This document shows, piece after piece, positions 16,414 through 24,608 of a stretch of 58,266 nt of DNA. A model generated the notes under the pieces. That model was not told where the DNA came from, did not search any database, and worked only from the letters and a program-made list of their open reading frames with translations. Location of the stretch: the NCBI RefSeq assembly GCF_002863005.1, contig NZ_PKDG01000035.1:1-58266 (forward strand). The letters run 5' to 3'. The DNA is from Pseudoxanthomonas sp. GTDB taxonomy: Bacteria; Pseudomonadota; Gammaproteobacteria; Xanthomonadales; Xanthomonadaceae. The translations under genes were made by a program, and so were the position numbers. Every line of letters begins with the position of its first letter. The first letter of the stretch is position 1.

Positions 16414-17818
16414 CCGGTTTGCCTTTCTGCGGCGTCCGGCGTCGCTCTCCGCACGGGTCACCGGCCTCGTCGGCATCGCGATGATGGTGGTGCTCCTTCT
16501 GTTCAGTTGGGTCAGCGTGGGATCCCTCGACCGGCATTTCGCCGAAATGGATGAGGAAGAGTTGGGCGTGATCGCCAGTTCGGTCATCCGGGCACTGGGC
16601 GAGGTGCAGGACGGAAGCGATGCGCAGGCCTTGCGCCGTGCGGTTCGGGGGCATCACGGGGTCTATTACTATGTCGCTGATGCCGGCGGAAAGACGCTGT
16701 ACGCGCCGAAGGACGGTCCGGACCTGGCGAGCTTCGCCCGGCGCACGCCTCCCGTCCCTCTGGCGGACAGGCAAAGCATGACGATATGGGAAGAGAACGG
16801 GAAGTCCTATCGAGGTGGCGTCATCCGGGTCGGGGGCGACACCAGCCTGAGCGGTACCTACACGATCGCCGTGGCGATGGACATCGGCGGCCATCTCGAA
16901 TTCATCCGGAGCTTCAAGCGCATCCAGTGGTGGACTATTTGCGTGGTCATGTGCATCGCGATCCTGGTCGCCTGGTTCGCGGTTCGCTGGGGGCACATTC
17001 CGATCCACAGGGCGAACGAGAAGATTCGCGCGATCACCTCGTCCAAGCTGTATCTGCGATTGGATCCCAAGGCCGTACCGGTCGAGTTGGAAGAAACCAT
17101 CGCGTCCTTCAACGACATGCTCGGGCGCATCGAGGATGGGTTCGAGCAACTGGCGAACTTCTCGGCCGACATCGCCCACGAGTTGCGCACGCCGGTCACG
17201 AACCTGACCACGCAGACGGAAGTGGCGCTTGGTCAGGCCCGCTCGGCCGACGAGTATCGGGAGATTCTCTATTCCAACCTGGAGGAGTTCGGGCGCCTGA
17301 ACCGCATGATCAACGACATGCTGTTTCTGGCTCAAACCGAGAACGATCCCGGCAATCTGAATCTGGAGAGCGTGGTCCTTGAGGACGCCGTCCGGGGGCT
17401 GTTCGAGTACTTCGAAGCCCTGGTGGAAGAGCGAGGCGTGAAGCTTGAACTTCGCGGCCGCACCACACCGATCCGCGGTGACCGGGAAATGCTTCGCCGG
17501 GCGCTCAGCAATCTGATCTCCAATGCGATCCGGTACACGCCCAGTGGCGAAACGATCACCGTGAGGTTCTCGCAGAACGATCGGGACGTCATCATCAGCG
17601 TGGAGAATCCCGGCGAGAAGATTCCGCCCGAGGAAGTCTCGCGCATCTTCAACCGCTTCTACCGGGTGGGGCACGCCGCCCACCGAAAGGGCGAAGGCGC
17701 CGGGCTGGGGCTGGCCATCGTCAAATCCATCGTCGAGGCGCATGGCGGGTCGGTCAGCGTGCTGTCCGACCAGAAGCTGACCAAGTTCTACATCCTCTTG
17801 CCATTGACCGAGAGCTGA
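16406..17818 (+). CDS. Heavy-metal sensor histidine kinase (CusS type), 470 aa
   Basis: Two membrane helices (about residues 18-41 and 172-192) flank a periplasmic sensor domain of roughly 130 residues. A HAMP segment follows, then the dimerisation box with H258 in [13 protein letters not shown], the N box [11 protein letters not shown] and the G box [12 protein letters not shown]. The short sensor and HAMP arrangement are those of the CusS/IrlS/CopS heavy-metal kinases that detect periplasmic Cu or Ag. ATG 16406 overlaps the regulator stop; the sequence then starts [11 protein letters not shown]. It forms the cognate pair with the regulator at 15733. Confidence 0.9.
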   Translation: MPDRFAFLRRPASLSARVTGLVGIAMMVVLLLFSWVSVGSLDRHFAEMDEEELGVIASSVIRALGEVQDGSDAQALRRAVRGHHGVYYYVADAGGKTLYAPKDGPDLASFARRTPPVPLADRQSMTIWEENGKSYRGGVIRVGGDTSLSGTYTIAVAMDIGGHLEFIRSFKRIQWWTICVVMCIAILVAWFAVRWGHIPIHRANEKIRAITSSKLYLRLDPKAVPVELEETIASFNDMLGRIEDGFEQLANFSADIAHELRTPVTNLTTQTEVALGQARSADEYREILYSNLEEFGRLNRMINDMLFLAQTENDPGNLNLESVVLEDAVRGLFEYFEALVEERGVKLELRGRTTPIRGDREMLRRALSNLISNAIRYTPSGETITVRFSQNDRDVIISVENPGEKIPPEEVSRIFNRFYRVGHAAHRKGEGAGLGLAIVKSIVEAHGGSVSVLSDQKLTKFYILLPLTES

Positions 17819-17964
17819 AAGCACGTTCTTCATCGCCACGCGCCGGCGGGTGATGGGTCATCGAGACCCGCGGACTTCTGCCGTAGCGCGAGGTTCAGGG
17901 GCGGGGATAATCGAGGGAACCAGCGTCGCGCTGGGGCCAGAGCCGTGAAAGGCTGAGCGTCAGC

Positions 17965-18135
17965 ATGAGCGAAGCCGCGGCTAGCCCCCAGACAATGACA
18001 AACTGCTGGGCCGCCCGGCACGCTGAGCCGGAACCGCAGTTCCCGGAGCGGGCGTGGAGAAAGGGGCCCACCGGCTACGGGCTGTATCCCTACGAGGGCT
18101 ATCGGATCGCCCCTCACGTGTTCGACAACGACTAA
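17965..18135 (+). CDS. Hypothetical 56-aa ORF
   Basis: A short open frame begins at ATG 17965 and ends with the aromatic-rich sequence GYGLYPYEGYRIAPHVF before TAA. It has no membrane segment and I do not recognise it. It lies in the 324-base gap between the sensor kinase and the convergent TetR gene. It may be a fragment of a larger, lost gene; there is no convincing ribosome-binding site. Nothing else coding is visible in this gap. Confidence 0.25.
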   Translation: MSEAAASPQTMTNCWAARHAEPEPQFPERAWRKGPTGYGLYPYEGYRIAPHVFDND

Positions 18136-18142
18136 GCAACGC

Positions 18143-18724
18143 TTACTTCATGGGTCCGCGGCCCGTGTCGGGCAGCAGCAGTCGCGCAACCGCGCTTTGG
18201 ATCATTTTTCGGCGCACGTTGTGCTCATGCGGATCCGCCGCTGACGGAGCCATGCACCATGATTGCACCAGGGTTGTCACCAGCCGCACGATCTCGACAG
18301 GCGTAAAATGCATAGTGATGCGCCCCTGCGCCTGAGCGGTGGCAATGGCCGCCAGCTTGCTCTCAAGAACGCCATGCCCGGCTGGCAGTAGCAGCACATC
18401 CTGGCCGCGCTCCAGATGGAACCAAGCCATCAGCCGCCACAGATGCGGCCGCTGCGCGAGTAGATCGTAGGTGCGCCCTGCGTAGCCGGGCAAATCGTCC
18501 GCCTCGAAGCGGTCGTCCTGCGCGGCTCCCACGATCTCTTGCGCAAGCACCGCATCGAAGAGCGCCTCTTTGACACCGAAGTAGACATAGAGCATCGGCT
18601 TGCTGATGCCTGCCGCGGCCGCGATCCGGTCGATGCGCGCCCCCGCCAACCCATTGCGGGCGAACTCCTCCATCGCGGCTTCCAACAGCTTCTGCTGAGT
18701 CACGACAGGATTTCTTTTGGACAT
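18143..18724 (-). CDS. TetR-family transcriptional regulator, 193 aa
   Basis: The N-terminal TetR helix-turn-helix is clear (LLEAAMEEFARNGLAGARIDRIAAAAGISKPMLYVYF split around residues 13-50), followed by an all-helical ligand/dimerisation domain. ATG 18724 places MSKRNPVV directly before the HTH; the longer upstream frame to 19168 runs through the divergent gene and is rejected. It is transcribed away from the HupE/UreJ remnant, whose 5' end has been lost exactly on the TetR side, so the present neighbourhood was probably created by recombination. Ligand is unknown. Confidence 0.85.
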   Translation of the reverse strand: MSKRNPVVTQQKLLEAAMEEFARNGLAGARIDRIAAAAGISKPMLYVYFGVKEALFDAVLAQEIVGAAQDDRFEADDLPGYAGRTYDLLAQRPHLWRLMAWFHLERGQDVLLLPAGHGVLESKLAAIATAQAQGRITMHFTPVEIVRLVTTLVQSWCMAPSAADPHEHNVRRKMIQSAVARLLLPDTGRGPMK

Positions 18725-18784
18725 ACGCGGTTCCCTTTGATTCGGACGGCCGTGCCGGCGAAGGGCCGTGCTTGACAGTCGCCG

Positions 18785-19147
18785 AACATCGGCCTGTCGG
18801 TGGTCTACAAGGCGCTGGACAACATGGGCGCCTATCAGCGCTGGCTTGGCTTCCAGCCCAACACCAAGGCGGCCACGTTGATCTTCGGTCTGTTCCACGG
18901 CTTTGGCCTGTCGACCAAGATCATCGAGTACGACATCTCCCCCGATGGCCTGGTGCCCAACCTGCTGGCCTTCAACGTCGGCGTGGAAATCGGCCAGCTG
19001 CTGGCCCTGGGCGCGATCCTGATCGTGATGGGTTACTGGCGCCGCTCGCGCGGCTTCTGGAAGCACGCCTACACCGCCAACGTCGCGATGACGTGCGCCG
19101 GTTTCATCCTGATCGGCACGCAGCTCACTGGCTACTTCGTTTCCTAA
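18785..19147 (+). pseudogene. HupE/UreJ-family metal permease, 5' truncated
   Basis: The frame reads NIGLSVVYKALDNMG, then FQPNTKAATLIFGLFHGFGL with the His-containing helix, then LLAFNVGVEIGQLLALGAIL and a final helix before TAA. These are the C-terminal segments of HupE/UreJ secondary metal (Ni/Co) permeases. Roughly the first half of the family, including the N-terminal helices, is missing upstream of 18785. A GTG at 18800 could start a 115-aa peptide but without the early transmembrane helices. The anchor protein that usually follows it in metal islands is intact at 19172. Confidence 0.7.
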
Positions 19148-19171
19148 TTCAAGACATTGCGAGAACACACC

Positions 19172-19813
19172 ATGTACAACAGCAAGCCTCTCAATACCGA
19201 TCTGCCGTCCTCGCGCCAGTTGCTGCGCTCGACCATCATCGCCTTCATCGTCGCGGTGTTGCTGCTGGTCACCGTCGTGCTGCCTTCCGAGTACGCCATC
19301 GATCCGACCGGCATTGGTCGAATGCTTGGGTTGACCGAGATGGGCGAGATCAAAGGCCAGTTAGCCGAGGAAGCCACCGCCGATGCCGCACGCGATGCGG
19401 CCGCGGTCGCGGCTGCGGCACGCGCGCCGGTGTCATCGGCCGCCTCATCCGCAAGCCCGGCCGCACCGGCCACGCCGGCCGTGGACACCACGCAATGGCG
19501 CGATGAAATGCAAGTGGAGCTGGCACCGGGGCAGGGCGCCGAGGTCAAATTGGCGATGACGGCCGGTCAAAAGGCGAACTTCGCCTGGACCGCGCAGGGC
19601 GGTGTCGTGAACTTCGACACCCATGGCGATGGCGGTACCGGCGGCGAATCGACCAGCTACGAAAAAGGACGCGGCGTGGCCGCCGACGAGGGTGTGCTGG
19701 AAGCGGCCTTCAACGGTAACCATGGCTGGTTCTGGCGTAACCGCAGCGAGGCCGAGGTGACGATCACCCTGCGTACGGCCGGCGACTACGCCCAGATCAA
19801 GCGAGTGATGTAA
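19172..19813 (+). CDS. Transmembrane anchor protein of metal-resistance islands, 213 aa
   Basis: One N-terminal membrane helix (STIIAFIVAVLLLVTVVLPS, about residues 20-39) is followed by an Ala/Pro-rich linker (residues 75-105) and a periplasmic beta-rich domain with FAWTAQGGVVNFDTHGDG and NGNHGWFWRN. Proteins annotated as transmembrane anchor protein with this layout commonly follow HupE/UreJ genes in heavy-metal islands. ATG 19172 is preferred over an in-frame start at 19157 because it gives MYNSKPLNTD and lies 24 bases after the permease stop. Function is unknown; a structural or metal-sensing partner of the permease is an inference. Confidence 0.65.
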   Translation: MYNSKPLNTDLPSSRQLLRSTIIAFIVAVLLLVTVVLPSEYAIDPTGIGRMLGLTEMGEIKGQLAEEATADAARDAAAVAAAARAPVSSAASSASPAAPATPAVDTTQWRDEMQVELAPGQGAEVKLAMTAGQKANFAWTAQGGVVNFDTHGDGGTGGESTSYEKGRGVAADEGVLEAAFNGNHGWFWRNRSEAEVTITLRTAGDYAQIKRVM

Positions 19814-19932
19814 CCCCGTAGCGGCCAGGCGCTTGTAACGGGCCGTGGCATGGCCTCGACCCAACGTCGCGAGCCTGGATCCTCGCGATACCTACTCATC
19901 TTCGGCCAAAGGCCGATCACGAAGGAACTGAA

Positions 19933-20193
19933 ATGAAAGCTCGCTCACTGTCCATTGCCGGCCTGGTTGCGCTATCGCTTGTCTCGCTGTCCGCCTTGGC
20001 GCACCCCGGAGCCCACGACGAAGAGAAAGAGATTCCCAAGACCTGTGAGGATCTGAAGGACACCAAGCGTTTCACCGACGACTCGGCGTATCCGGAAGTC
20101 AAAGCTCTCAAGGAAAAATGTGGCGCGCAGGGCAAGCCAGTCAAGGCCGAGGAGGCTAAGAAGCCGGCTCCGGAAGCTAAGAAGACCAACTGA
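19933..20193 (+). CDS. Small periplasmic protein, 86 aa
   Basis: A signal peptide (residues 1-23, cleaved after SALA) precedes a short charged mature part with two Cys (KTCEDLKD and KEKCGAQ) and a Lys/Ala/Pro-rich tail (AEEAKKPAPEAKKTN). The AHPGAHDEE start of the mature protein could bind metal. A GAAGGA ribosome site lies before the ATG. Similar small proteins occur in the same metal islands downstream of the anchor protein. I do not know its role. Confidence 0.65.
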   Translation: MKARSLSIAGLVALSLVSLSALAHPGAHDEEKEIPKTCEDLKDTKRFTDDSAYPEVKALKEKCGAQGKPVKAEEAKKPAPEAKKTN

Positions 20194-20298
20194 TCGCCCA
20201 CGGGCCCTTGGTGGTCAGTTCGACTGACCGCCGAGGGTCCCACTCTATCGTTCAGAGGTGGCCCGAGCGGTCATCTGGCTGAAACAACGGGTTGAACT

Positions 20299-20326
20299 AC
20301 TTCCTATATTCCGGAACTATAGAAGT
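20299..20326. promoter_or_regulatory. ArsR-type operator abutting the arsR start codon
   Basis: An imperfect dyad centred on TTCCGGAA has flanks ACTTCCTATA on the left and CTATAGAAGT on the right, and ends on the base before the arsR ATG. ArsR/SmtB repressors bind such AT-rich 12-2-12 style dyads. Its position leaves no room for a normal leader, so transcription probably starts at or very near the ATG. Confidence 0.55.
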
Positions 20327-20647
20327 ATGGATACACCCCAGACCGTTCAAGCGCTTCGTGCGCTCGCGCACGACCATCGGCTTGCCGCCTACCGCGCTCT
20401 TGTACAAGCCGGCCCCGGCGGTATGGCGGTTGGCGAGCTGCGCGATCAACTCGACTTGCCGCCTGCGACGCTGACAGCCCATCTGAACCAGTTACGTGCC
20501 GCAGGGCTTGTCACCGACGAGCGAGAAGGACGGGTCATCCGGATACGTGCCGACTATGACCGCATGAACGGTCTGATCGGCTTCCTGACGGAGAACTGCT
20601 GCGGCGGGAAGTCCTGCGTGCCGGCAGTCAAGAAGAAGCTCCGCTGA
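20327..20647 (+). CDS. arsR: ArsR-family metalloid-responsive repressor, 106 aa
   Basis: A winged-helix ArsR domain (VQALRALAHDHRLAAYRALVQ ... VGELRDQLDLPPATLTAHLNQL, listed in parts) ends with a Cys cluster ENCCGGKSC that fits a C-terminal As(III)-binding site of the type found in some proteobacterial ArsR proteins, rather than the helix-3 CxC site. ATG 20327 gives MDTPQTVQALRAL and normal length; a GTG at 20258 is possible but would place the operator inside the coding region. The repressor heads an arsR-arsC-aqp-arsH operon. Confidence 0.85.
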   Translation: MDTPQTVQALRALAHDHRLAAYRALVQAGPGGMAVGELRDQLDLPPATLTAHLNQLRAAGLVTDEREGRVIRIRADYDRMNGLIGFLTENCCGGKSCVPAVKKKLR

Positions 20648-20668
20648 TCCGCACTCCAGAGATACGAC

Positions 20669-21172
20669 ATGACTAACAAGACCTACAACGTACTGTTCCT
20701 GTGCACCGGCAACTCCGCACGCAGCATCATGGCCGAGGCGATCCTCAACGTGCTGGGCCACGGCCGGTTCAAGGCCTATAGCGCCGGCAGCCATCCCAGC
20801 GGCCACGTCCAGCCAATGGCGCGGGAGCTTGCCCAGGCCATCGGCTATGACGCCAGCCAGGTGCGCAGCAAGAACTGGGACGAGTTCGCGGGGGAGGGTG
20901 CGCCCGAGATGGACATCGTCATCACGGTTTGCGACAACGCCGCTGGTGAGGCGTGCCCCGTATGGGTGGGTCATCCTGCACTCGCGCACTGGGGTGTGCC
21001 CGACCCGGTAGCCGCCACGGGCGATGAAGAAGATCGCCGTCGAGCCTATACGGCAGCATTCGCAACACTGCGCCGCCGTATCGAGCTACTGCTGTCCCTG
21101 CCGCTGCAAAGCCTCGACCGGTTGGCAGCACAAGCAAAGCTTGGCGAGATCGGACGCGTCGGCGCTGAATGA
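20669..21172 (+). CDS. arsC: Arsenate reductase, low-molecular-weight phosphatase type
   Basis: The P-loop FLCTGNSARS with Cys12 and the ITVCDNAAGEACP region with further Cys are those of ArsC proteins of the LMW-PTP fold that use thioredoxin (or glutaredoxin/mycothiol relatives) to reduce As(V) to As(III). Length (167 aa) is normal. It lies 21 bases after arsR and its stop overlaps the aquaporin start (ATGA, 21169-21172). With the downstream channel broken, As(III) made by this enzyme would lack an export route encoded here. Confidence 0.9.
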   Translation: MTNKTYNVLFLCTGNSARSIMAEAILNVLGHGRFKAYSAGSHPSGHVQPMARELAQAIGYDASQVRSKNWDEFAGEGAPEMDIVITVCDNAAGEACPVWVGHPALAHWGVPDPVAATGDEEDRRRAYTAAFATLRRRIELLLSLPLQSLDRLAAQAKLGEIGRVGAE

Positions 21173-21749
21173 TCCGCCAGCGTCTCCTTGCCGAGTTCTT
21201 GGCGACGGGCCTGCTGCTGGTGACAGTAGTGGGCTCGGGGATCATGGCTGAGCGTCTTGCGGGCGGAAACGACGCCGTCGCCTTGCTAGCAAATACCCTG
21301 GCGACCGTTGGCGGACTCTACGTTCTCATTGAGGTGTTTGGCCCGATCAGTGGTGCGCACATGAACCCCGCGGTCAGTGCCGTGATGGCTGCGCGTGGCG
21401 AACTGTCCAAAGCCCTATTGCCGGCATACATCCTGGTCCAGCTCATGGGCGCGGTGAGCGGTGCTTTGTTGGCGAACGCCATGTTCGATCTTCCGATGCT
21501 GGAGTTCTCCGCGAAGGTGCGGACCGGCGCGGGTCAATGGCTGGGCGAGATCGTTGCGACAGCGGGTTTGCTGCTGGTGGTGCTGCGGGCACCTGTCCTG
21601 CAGCCGCCTTCGGCCGCATGTTAAGTGACAGCTTCGCCGGCATTTCGCCCGACGACGTGCCGGCCTTCATTGTGGCTCAGGTCATTGGGGCAGCCCTGGG
21701 CGCAATGATCCACAAGCTACTTGGAAAACCTCATGTCGAATCTCGGTGA
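21169..21749 (+). pseudogene. MIP/aquaporin arsenite channel (AqpS-like), internal deletion
   Basis: The first 140 codons are intact MIP sequence with the first channel motif SGAHMNPAVSAV (N66-P67-A68) and four helices. Near 21592 the frame breaks: GLLLVVLRAP runs into unrelated codons and a TAA at about 21622. The homologous sequence resumes in another frame as PAAAFGRMLSDSFAGISPDD and continues through the last helix to TGA 21749. About 35 residues are missing, including the helix before and the Asn of the second NPA motif. In ars operons of this type an aquaglyceroporin replaces ArsB and lets As(III) flow out; the deleted gene should not form a channel. Confidence 0.75.
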
Positions 21750-22327
21750 TCTGCCCAACATCTTGGCTGAACTGTTTCAGTTGCCCGAGGTTGACCGCCT
21801 ATCCCCAGCCGCACGTGCTACTCATGCCCCGCGGATTCTTTTGCTCTATGGATCGCTGAGGAAGAGGTCATACAGCAAGTTGCTAGCGCTGGAGGCGGCC
21901 CGACTCCTTCAGGCAATGGGCGCAGAGACTCGGCTCTTCGATCCGACAGGCCTTCCTCTTCCAGATGCAGAGCCCGACACCCATCCGAAGGTGCAGGAAC
22001 TGCGGCAACTGGTGCAGTGGTCGGAGGGCATGGTCTGGAGTTCACCCGAGCGGCACGGTTCCATGAGCGGCATCATGAAGGCGCAGTTGGATGCGCATGA
22101 TCACGATCCCAAATCAGTCCTCTGTCGCAAAGGCCTTCAACGAGTTCGATGAAGATGGGCACATGAAACCCTCCGCGTTCTATGACCGCGTCGTGGACGT
22201 CATGGAAGAGCTCATGAAATTCACGCTACTGACCCGGGATGTGTCGCCGCACCTAGTCGATCGCTACAGCGAACGGAAGGAAAGCGCGGAAGAGCTTGCC
22301 AAGCGGGTCAACCTTCGCGCCATCTAA
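21733..22327 (+). pseudogene. arsH: ArsH flavoprotein, internal deletion
   Basis: The 5' part (ATG 21733) has ArsH motifs: [17 protein letters not shown], the FMN-loop, and [19 protein letters not shown]. At about 22092 the frame changes; ArsH sequence resumes as [20 protein letters not shown] and runs to the normal end ([20 protein letters not shown], then TAA). Around 40 residues are missing, those that normally carry the second flavin and NADPH-contacting segment. ArsH oxidises organoarsenicals. The short repeat GCGCA flanks the seam, so slippage or recombination between short repeats may have made the deletion. Confidence 0.8.
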
Positions 22328-22748
22328 GTATGGAAGTGGCCTGCGCATTTCTCTCGCCAGCTCCCTGCGTGCGCTTCTGGCCGATAGTAAAAAACGCTAC
22401 ACAGTTACACCTCAAAACTTTGCGTTGGCTGACGTAGCTTCGAAAGGCTCGTGCACTCGGCCCGCTGTCCCCGCGGCAGCTGCCGATGACACGCTCAAGT
22501 TCATCGGCCAGCCGACGAAGATCTTCCTGGCGCGCACAAATATCGATCAGATGTGTACGCGCCAGGCGGTCGACGTCGTCGCAAGCAACAGTTGCTTCTC
22601 GTGGGGATACATCGCACGGCAGGACGCGTAGGCCGGGGCCAAGAACTTCAGGATCGTGACCGTCGCGGTCACCGGCCCCCAGGCAGTGCGCAGGCAGGTG
22701 TCAGTTAAAAAAAGCGCGGAATCAATCGAGGGTGCTGGCCGCGCCCCG
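22328..22748 (+). other. Degraded coding-like stretch between ars operon and dif-like site
   Basis: No intact gene is supported. One frame encodes a protein-like segment (DTLKFIGQPTKIFLART, then a few residues with Cys and Trp, CFSWGYIARQD) up to TAG 22629. After that stop the same frame stays open (AGAKNFRIVTVAVTGPQAV) until a TAA that falls at the outer edge of the dif-like site at 22776. This looks like an old gene interrupted by one nonsense change, possibly a Trp codon to TAG. I do not recognise the family. Confidence 0.3.
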
Positions 22749-22776
22749 GCTTTACATAAGCGACGTTATGCGAAGT
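22749..22776 (-). other. dif-like Xer recombination site, inverted orientation
   Basis: Read on the - strand, the site has a XerC-type arm ACTTCGCATAA, a 6-base centre CGTCGC and a XerD-type arm TTATGTAAAGC. The arms match the dif consensus (CGCATAA and TTATGT cores) and differ from the site at 25676 at only two arm positions, while the centre is different and GC-rich. Its orientation is opposite to that of 25676. It bounds the SseB/IS3/HigA segment on the left. Confidence 0.6.
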
Positions 22777-22894
22777 AAGCTATTGATTATATTACATTAA
22801 TCAAGGAATCGCAAGGTCTGTAGTTGCACCGTGCGCTGGCCGGCCACAAACGCGATAAGCTAAGCATTCCTTAGCGATAGTCATTCTTGATGTT

Positions 22895-23167
22895 ATGACG
22901 ATGCCATCTGAGCGCACCCGCAATGTGCTGCAGGCGGGCGCATTCCTCAGGCAGCTAGCGGCCAGCCAAGCCGTGCCGAAAGAGGTGCGGCAAGAGGCAT
23001 ATCGACTGCTGCGGCACTATCCAACCGTCAGCGACATCGAGGCGATTGCTGAGCACGAAGAGCGGCTGCGAGCGCTGACCCAGTCGGCCTTCGTACGGCC
23101 CTACCTGAGCAGCGAGATCGAGGTGGATTGGTTCTCCGGGTACCCGCTTGGCCCTCATCGCATCTGA
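22895..23167 (+). CDS. BPSL0761-family protein, 90 aa
   Basis: The sequence ERTRNVLQAGAFLRQLA ... VRQEAYRLLRHYP matches the BPSL0761 family of small proteins found in Burkholderia and Xanthomonadaceae accessory regions; function unknown. It is hydrophilic and mostly helical. ATG 22895 or 22901 could be used. It ends two bases before the SseB-domain gene, indicating a co-translated pair. The preceding 90 bases are AT-rich and hold the only plausible promoter of the cassette. Confidence 0.65.
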   Translation: MTMPSERTRNVLQAGAFLRQLAASQAVPKEVRQEAYRLLRHYPTVSDIEAIAEHEERLRALTQSAFVRPYLSSEIEVDWFSGYPLGPHRI

Positions 23168-23169
23168 CC

Positions 23170-23931
23170 ATGAAGCAACCGAGCAGGCCGCGTGGAAGAG
23201 GGACTACGTCTGCGGAGACAGCGCTGGAGGCTTCCTTTGAACGGGCCCGCGACAGTGCAGCCGAGGAACGCGCATTCTTCAAGCGACTGATGGATGCGAT
23301 CGTGTACGTGCATGCGCCCGTCTCGGACGACGCGCGGACACTGCGCCTCGTCCAGTTCCGCCATCCTGACGGTTTCGATGCGATCCCTTTCTTTACCTCG
23401 CTCGACAAGGCGCAGGCGGCCAGCTCGGCTGCTGTCAGAATTCTGGGAGTTTCAGGCCGTGAGCTGCTAACCGGTACTCGCGGCGCGACGTTGATGCTCA
23501 ATCCCAACGACGGCGGCGTTGTCCTGTACCCGGAAGAGGTTGCGACATTGTTGGATACGGGCTTTCTGGCCAGGGTGGAACGGCTGGCGCCGGCGGAGTT
23601 CGCGGTGAGACCTGCCCAGGCCGCACCGTCTTGGCTCGCTCCGGCCATCAGCGGCAGCCTTGAGCACGCCGACTTCGTCTCGTCGGCGTATCTCCTGGAA
23701 ACTCACTCGTCAGGGGGCGTCGAACAGCCTCCCGGTCTGTTGATCTGGCTGGTGGTCGACCTGGCTTTCGCCGAGCGGGCGGCTCGTCTGGTGACCACCG
23801 CCATACAGCCCTTATGCTCAGATTTGGACGTAATCATCGACTTGGCGGTCCATGACGTATCGCTGCCTTTGCCGGCGGGCTTGGATGATCCCCAGATCCT
23901 GCCCATATTCACGAGAATCAAGCCAACTTGA
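23170..23931 (+). CDS. SseB-domain protein, 253 aa (paralogue of 561-1286)
   Basis: The N-terminal SseB module is clear: FFKRLMDAIVYVHAPVSDD, AIPFFTSLDKAQ, RGATLMLNPNDGG and YPEEVATLLDTG. The C-terminal module contains GLLIWLVVDLAFAERAARLV and ends PQILPIFTRIKPT. The protein matches the left-edge SseB protein motif for motif, so both belong to one sub-family. ATG 23170 follows the BPSL0761 stop by two bases. A second, broken copy of its C-terminal third follows at 24267. Role unknown; no toxin or enzyme active site is evident. Confidence 0.65.
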   Translation: MKQPSRPRGRGTTSAETALEASFERARDSAAEERAFFKRLMDAIVYVHAPVSDDARTLRLVQFRHPDGFDAIPFFTSLDKAQAASSAAVRILGVSGRELLTGTRGATLMLNPNDGGVVLYPEEVATLLDTGFLARVERLAPAEFAVRPAQAAPSWLAPAISGSLEHADFVSSAYLLETHSSGGVEQPPGLLIWLVVDLAFAERAARLVTTAIQPLCSDLDVIIDLAVHDVSLPLPAGLDDPQILPIFTRIKPT

Positions 23932-23948
23932 GCGCAGCTCATCGGCCT

Positions 23949-24107
23949 ATGAGCCCTGAAGACAAGCTACTAGCACTCCTTCCGGAATTGACCGAGGAAG
24001 AGAAGGATCGACGGACCCGCGAGGGTATGGCCGACGTCGACGCTGGACGTACGATCCCGCACGAGGAACTACTGCAATGGATCAGGCGATGGTCGGAGCC
24101 TTCCTGA
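23949..24107 (+). CDS. Small antitoxin-like protein, 52 aa
   Basis: The peptide is acidic and helical (LLPELTEEEKDRRTREGM) and carries the motif DVDAGRTIPHEELLQWI, which resembles the C-terminal toxin-binding segment of Phd/RHH-class antitoxins (ADxDAGRxxPHEEVxxW). No DNA-binding fold is present. It starts 17 bases after the SseB stop, so it is probably co-expressed. A near-identical copy lies at 24609-24767, which supports it being a real gene. Confidence 0.6.
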   Translation: MSPEDKLLALLPELTEEEKDRRTREGMADVDAGRTIPHEELLQWIRRWSEPS

Positions 24108-24266
24108 GCAGTACTCCAGGAATGCCTGTGTCACGCGGCTTCTGGTTCGATCAAGCCTAGGTCTGAAATCCACGAACTGCCTGACGTCGAGGCTTTCCTC
24201 GTTGAATCATGGTGTTAGAGCCGATTCGGCTGTTTTTCTCACGAATCCCTGCCGACCCTCTAGAAA

Positions 24267-24588
24267 AGCCGGTACCGTTCGAATTCGAAGTAAGACCGGC
24301 TCAAAGTGCACCCGCCTGGAGAGCGCCAGCTTTGTCTCGGCGGCCTATCTCCTTGAAACCCTTCCAGCCACGGCTTCAAACCAGCCCCCAGGGCTGTTGA
24401 TCTGGTTGGTGGCTGACGTGGCCTTTTCCGAGAGGGCTGCCCGCCTGGTGACCACGGCCATCCAGCCCTTATGCTCAGAAGTGGATGTCGTCATTGATCT
24501 GATGGTCCACGACGCGTCACAGCCTTTGCCGGAGGCCTTGGATAGTCCGCAGGCCTTGCCCATCTTCAAGAGAACCAAGTCCACCTGA
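24267..24588 (+). pseudogene. SseB C-terminal fragment, duplicated and frameshifted
   Basis: This segment repeats the last third of the 23170 gene. FEFEVRPAQSAPAWRAPA is read in one frame; after a deletion the similarity continues in another frame with SFVSAAYLLET, PPGLLIWLVADVAFSERAAR and PQALPIFKRTKST to TGA 24588. The N-terminal two thirds are absent. It is the leading part of a roughly 660-bp tandem duplication that includes the following small ORF. Confidence 0.75.
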
Positions 24589-24608
24589 GTCCAAGCACCC
24601 TGGTCCAC

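Noticed and set aside
22785..22802. AT-rich near-palindrome GATTAT-N6-TTAATC as a third metal operator
   Set aside because: Arms match the GATTAC dyad only over five bases and the region is generally AT-rich; more likely promoter sequence of the SseB cassette.
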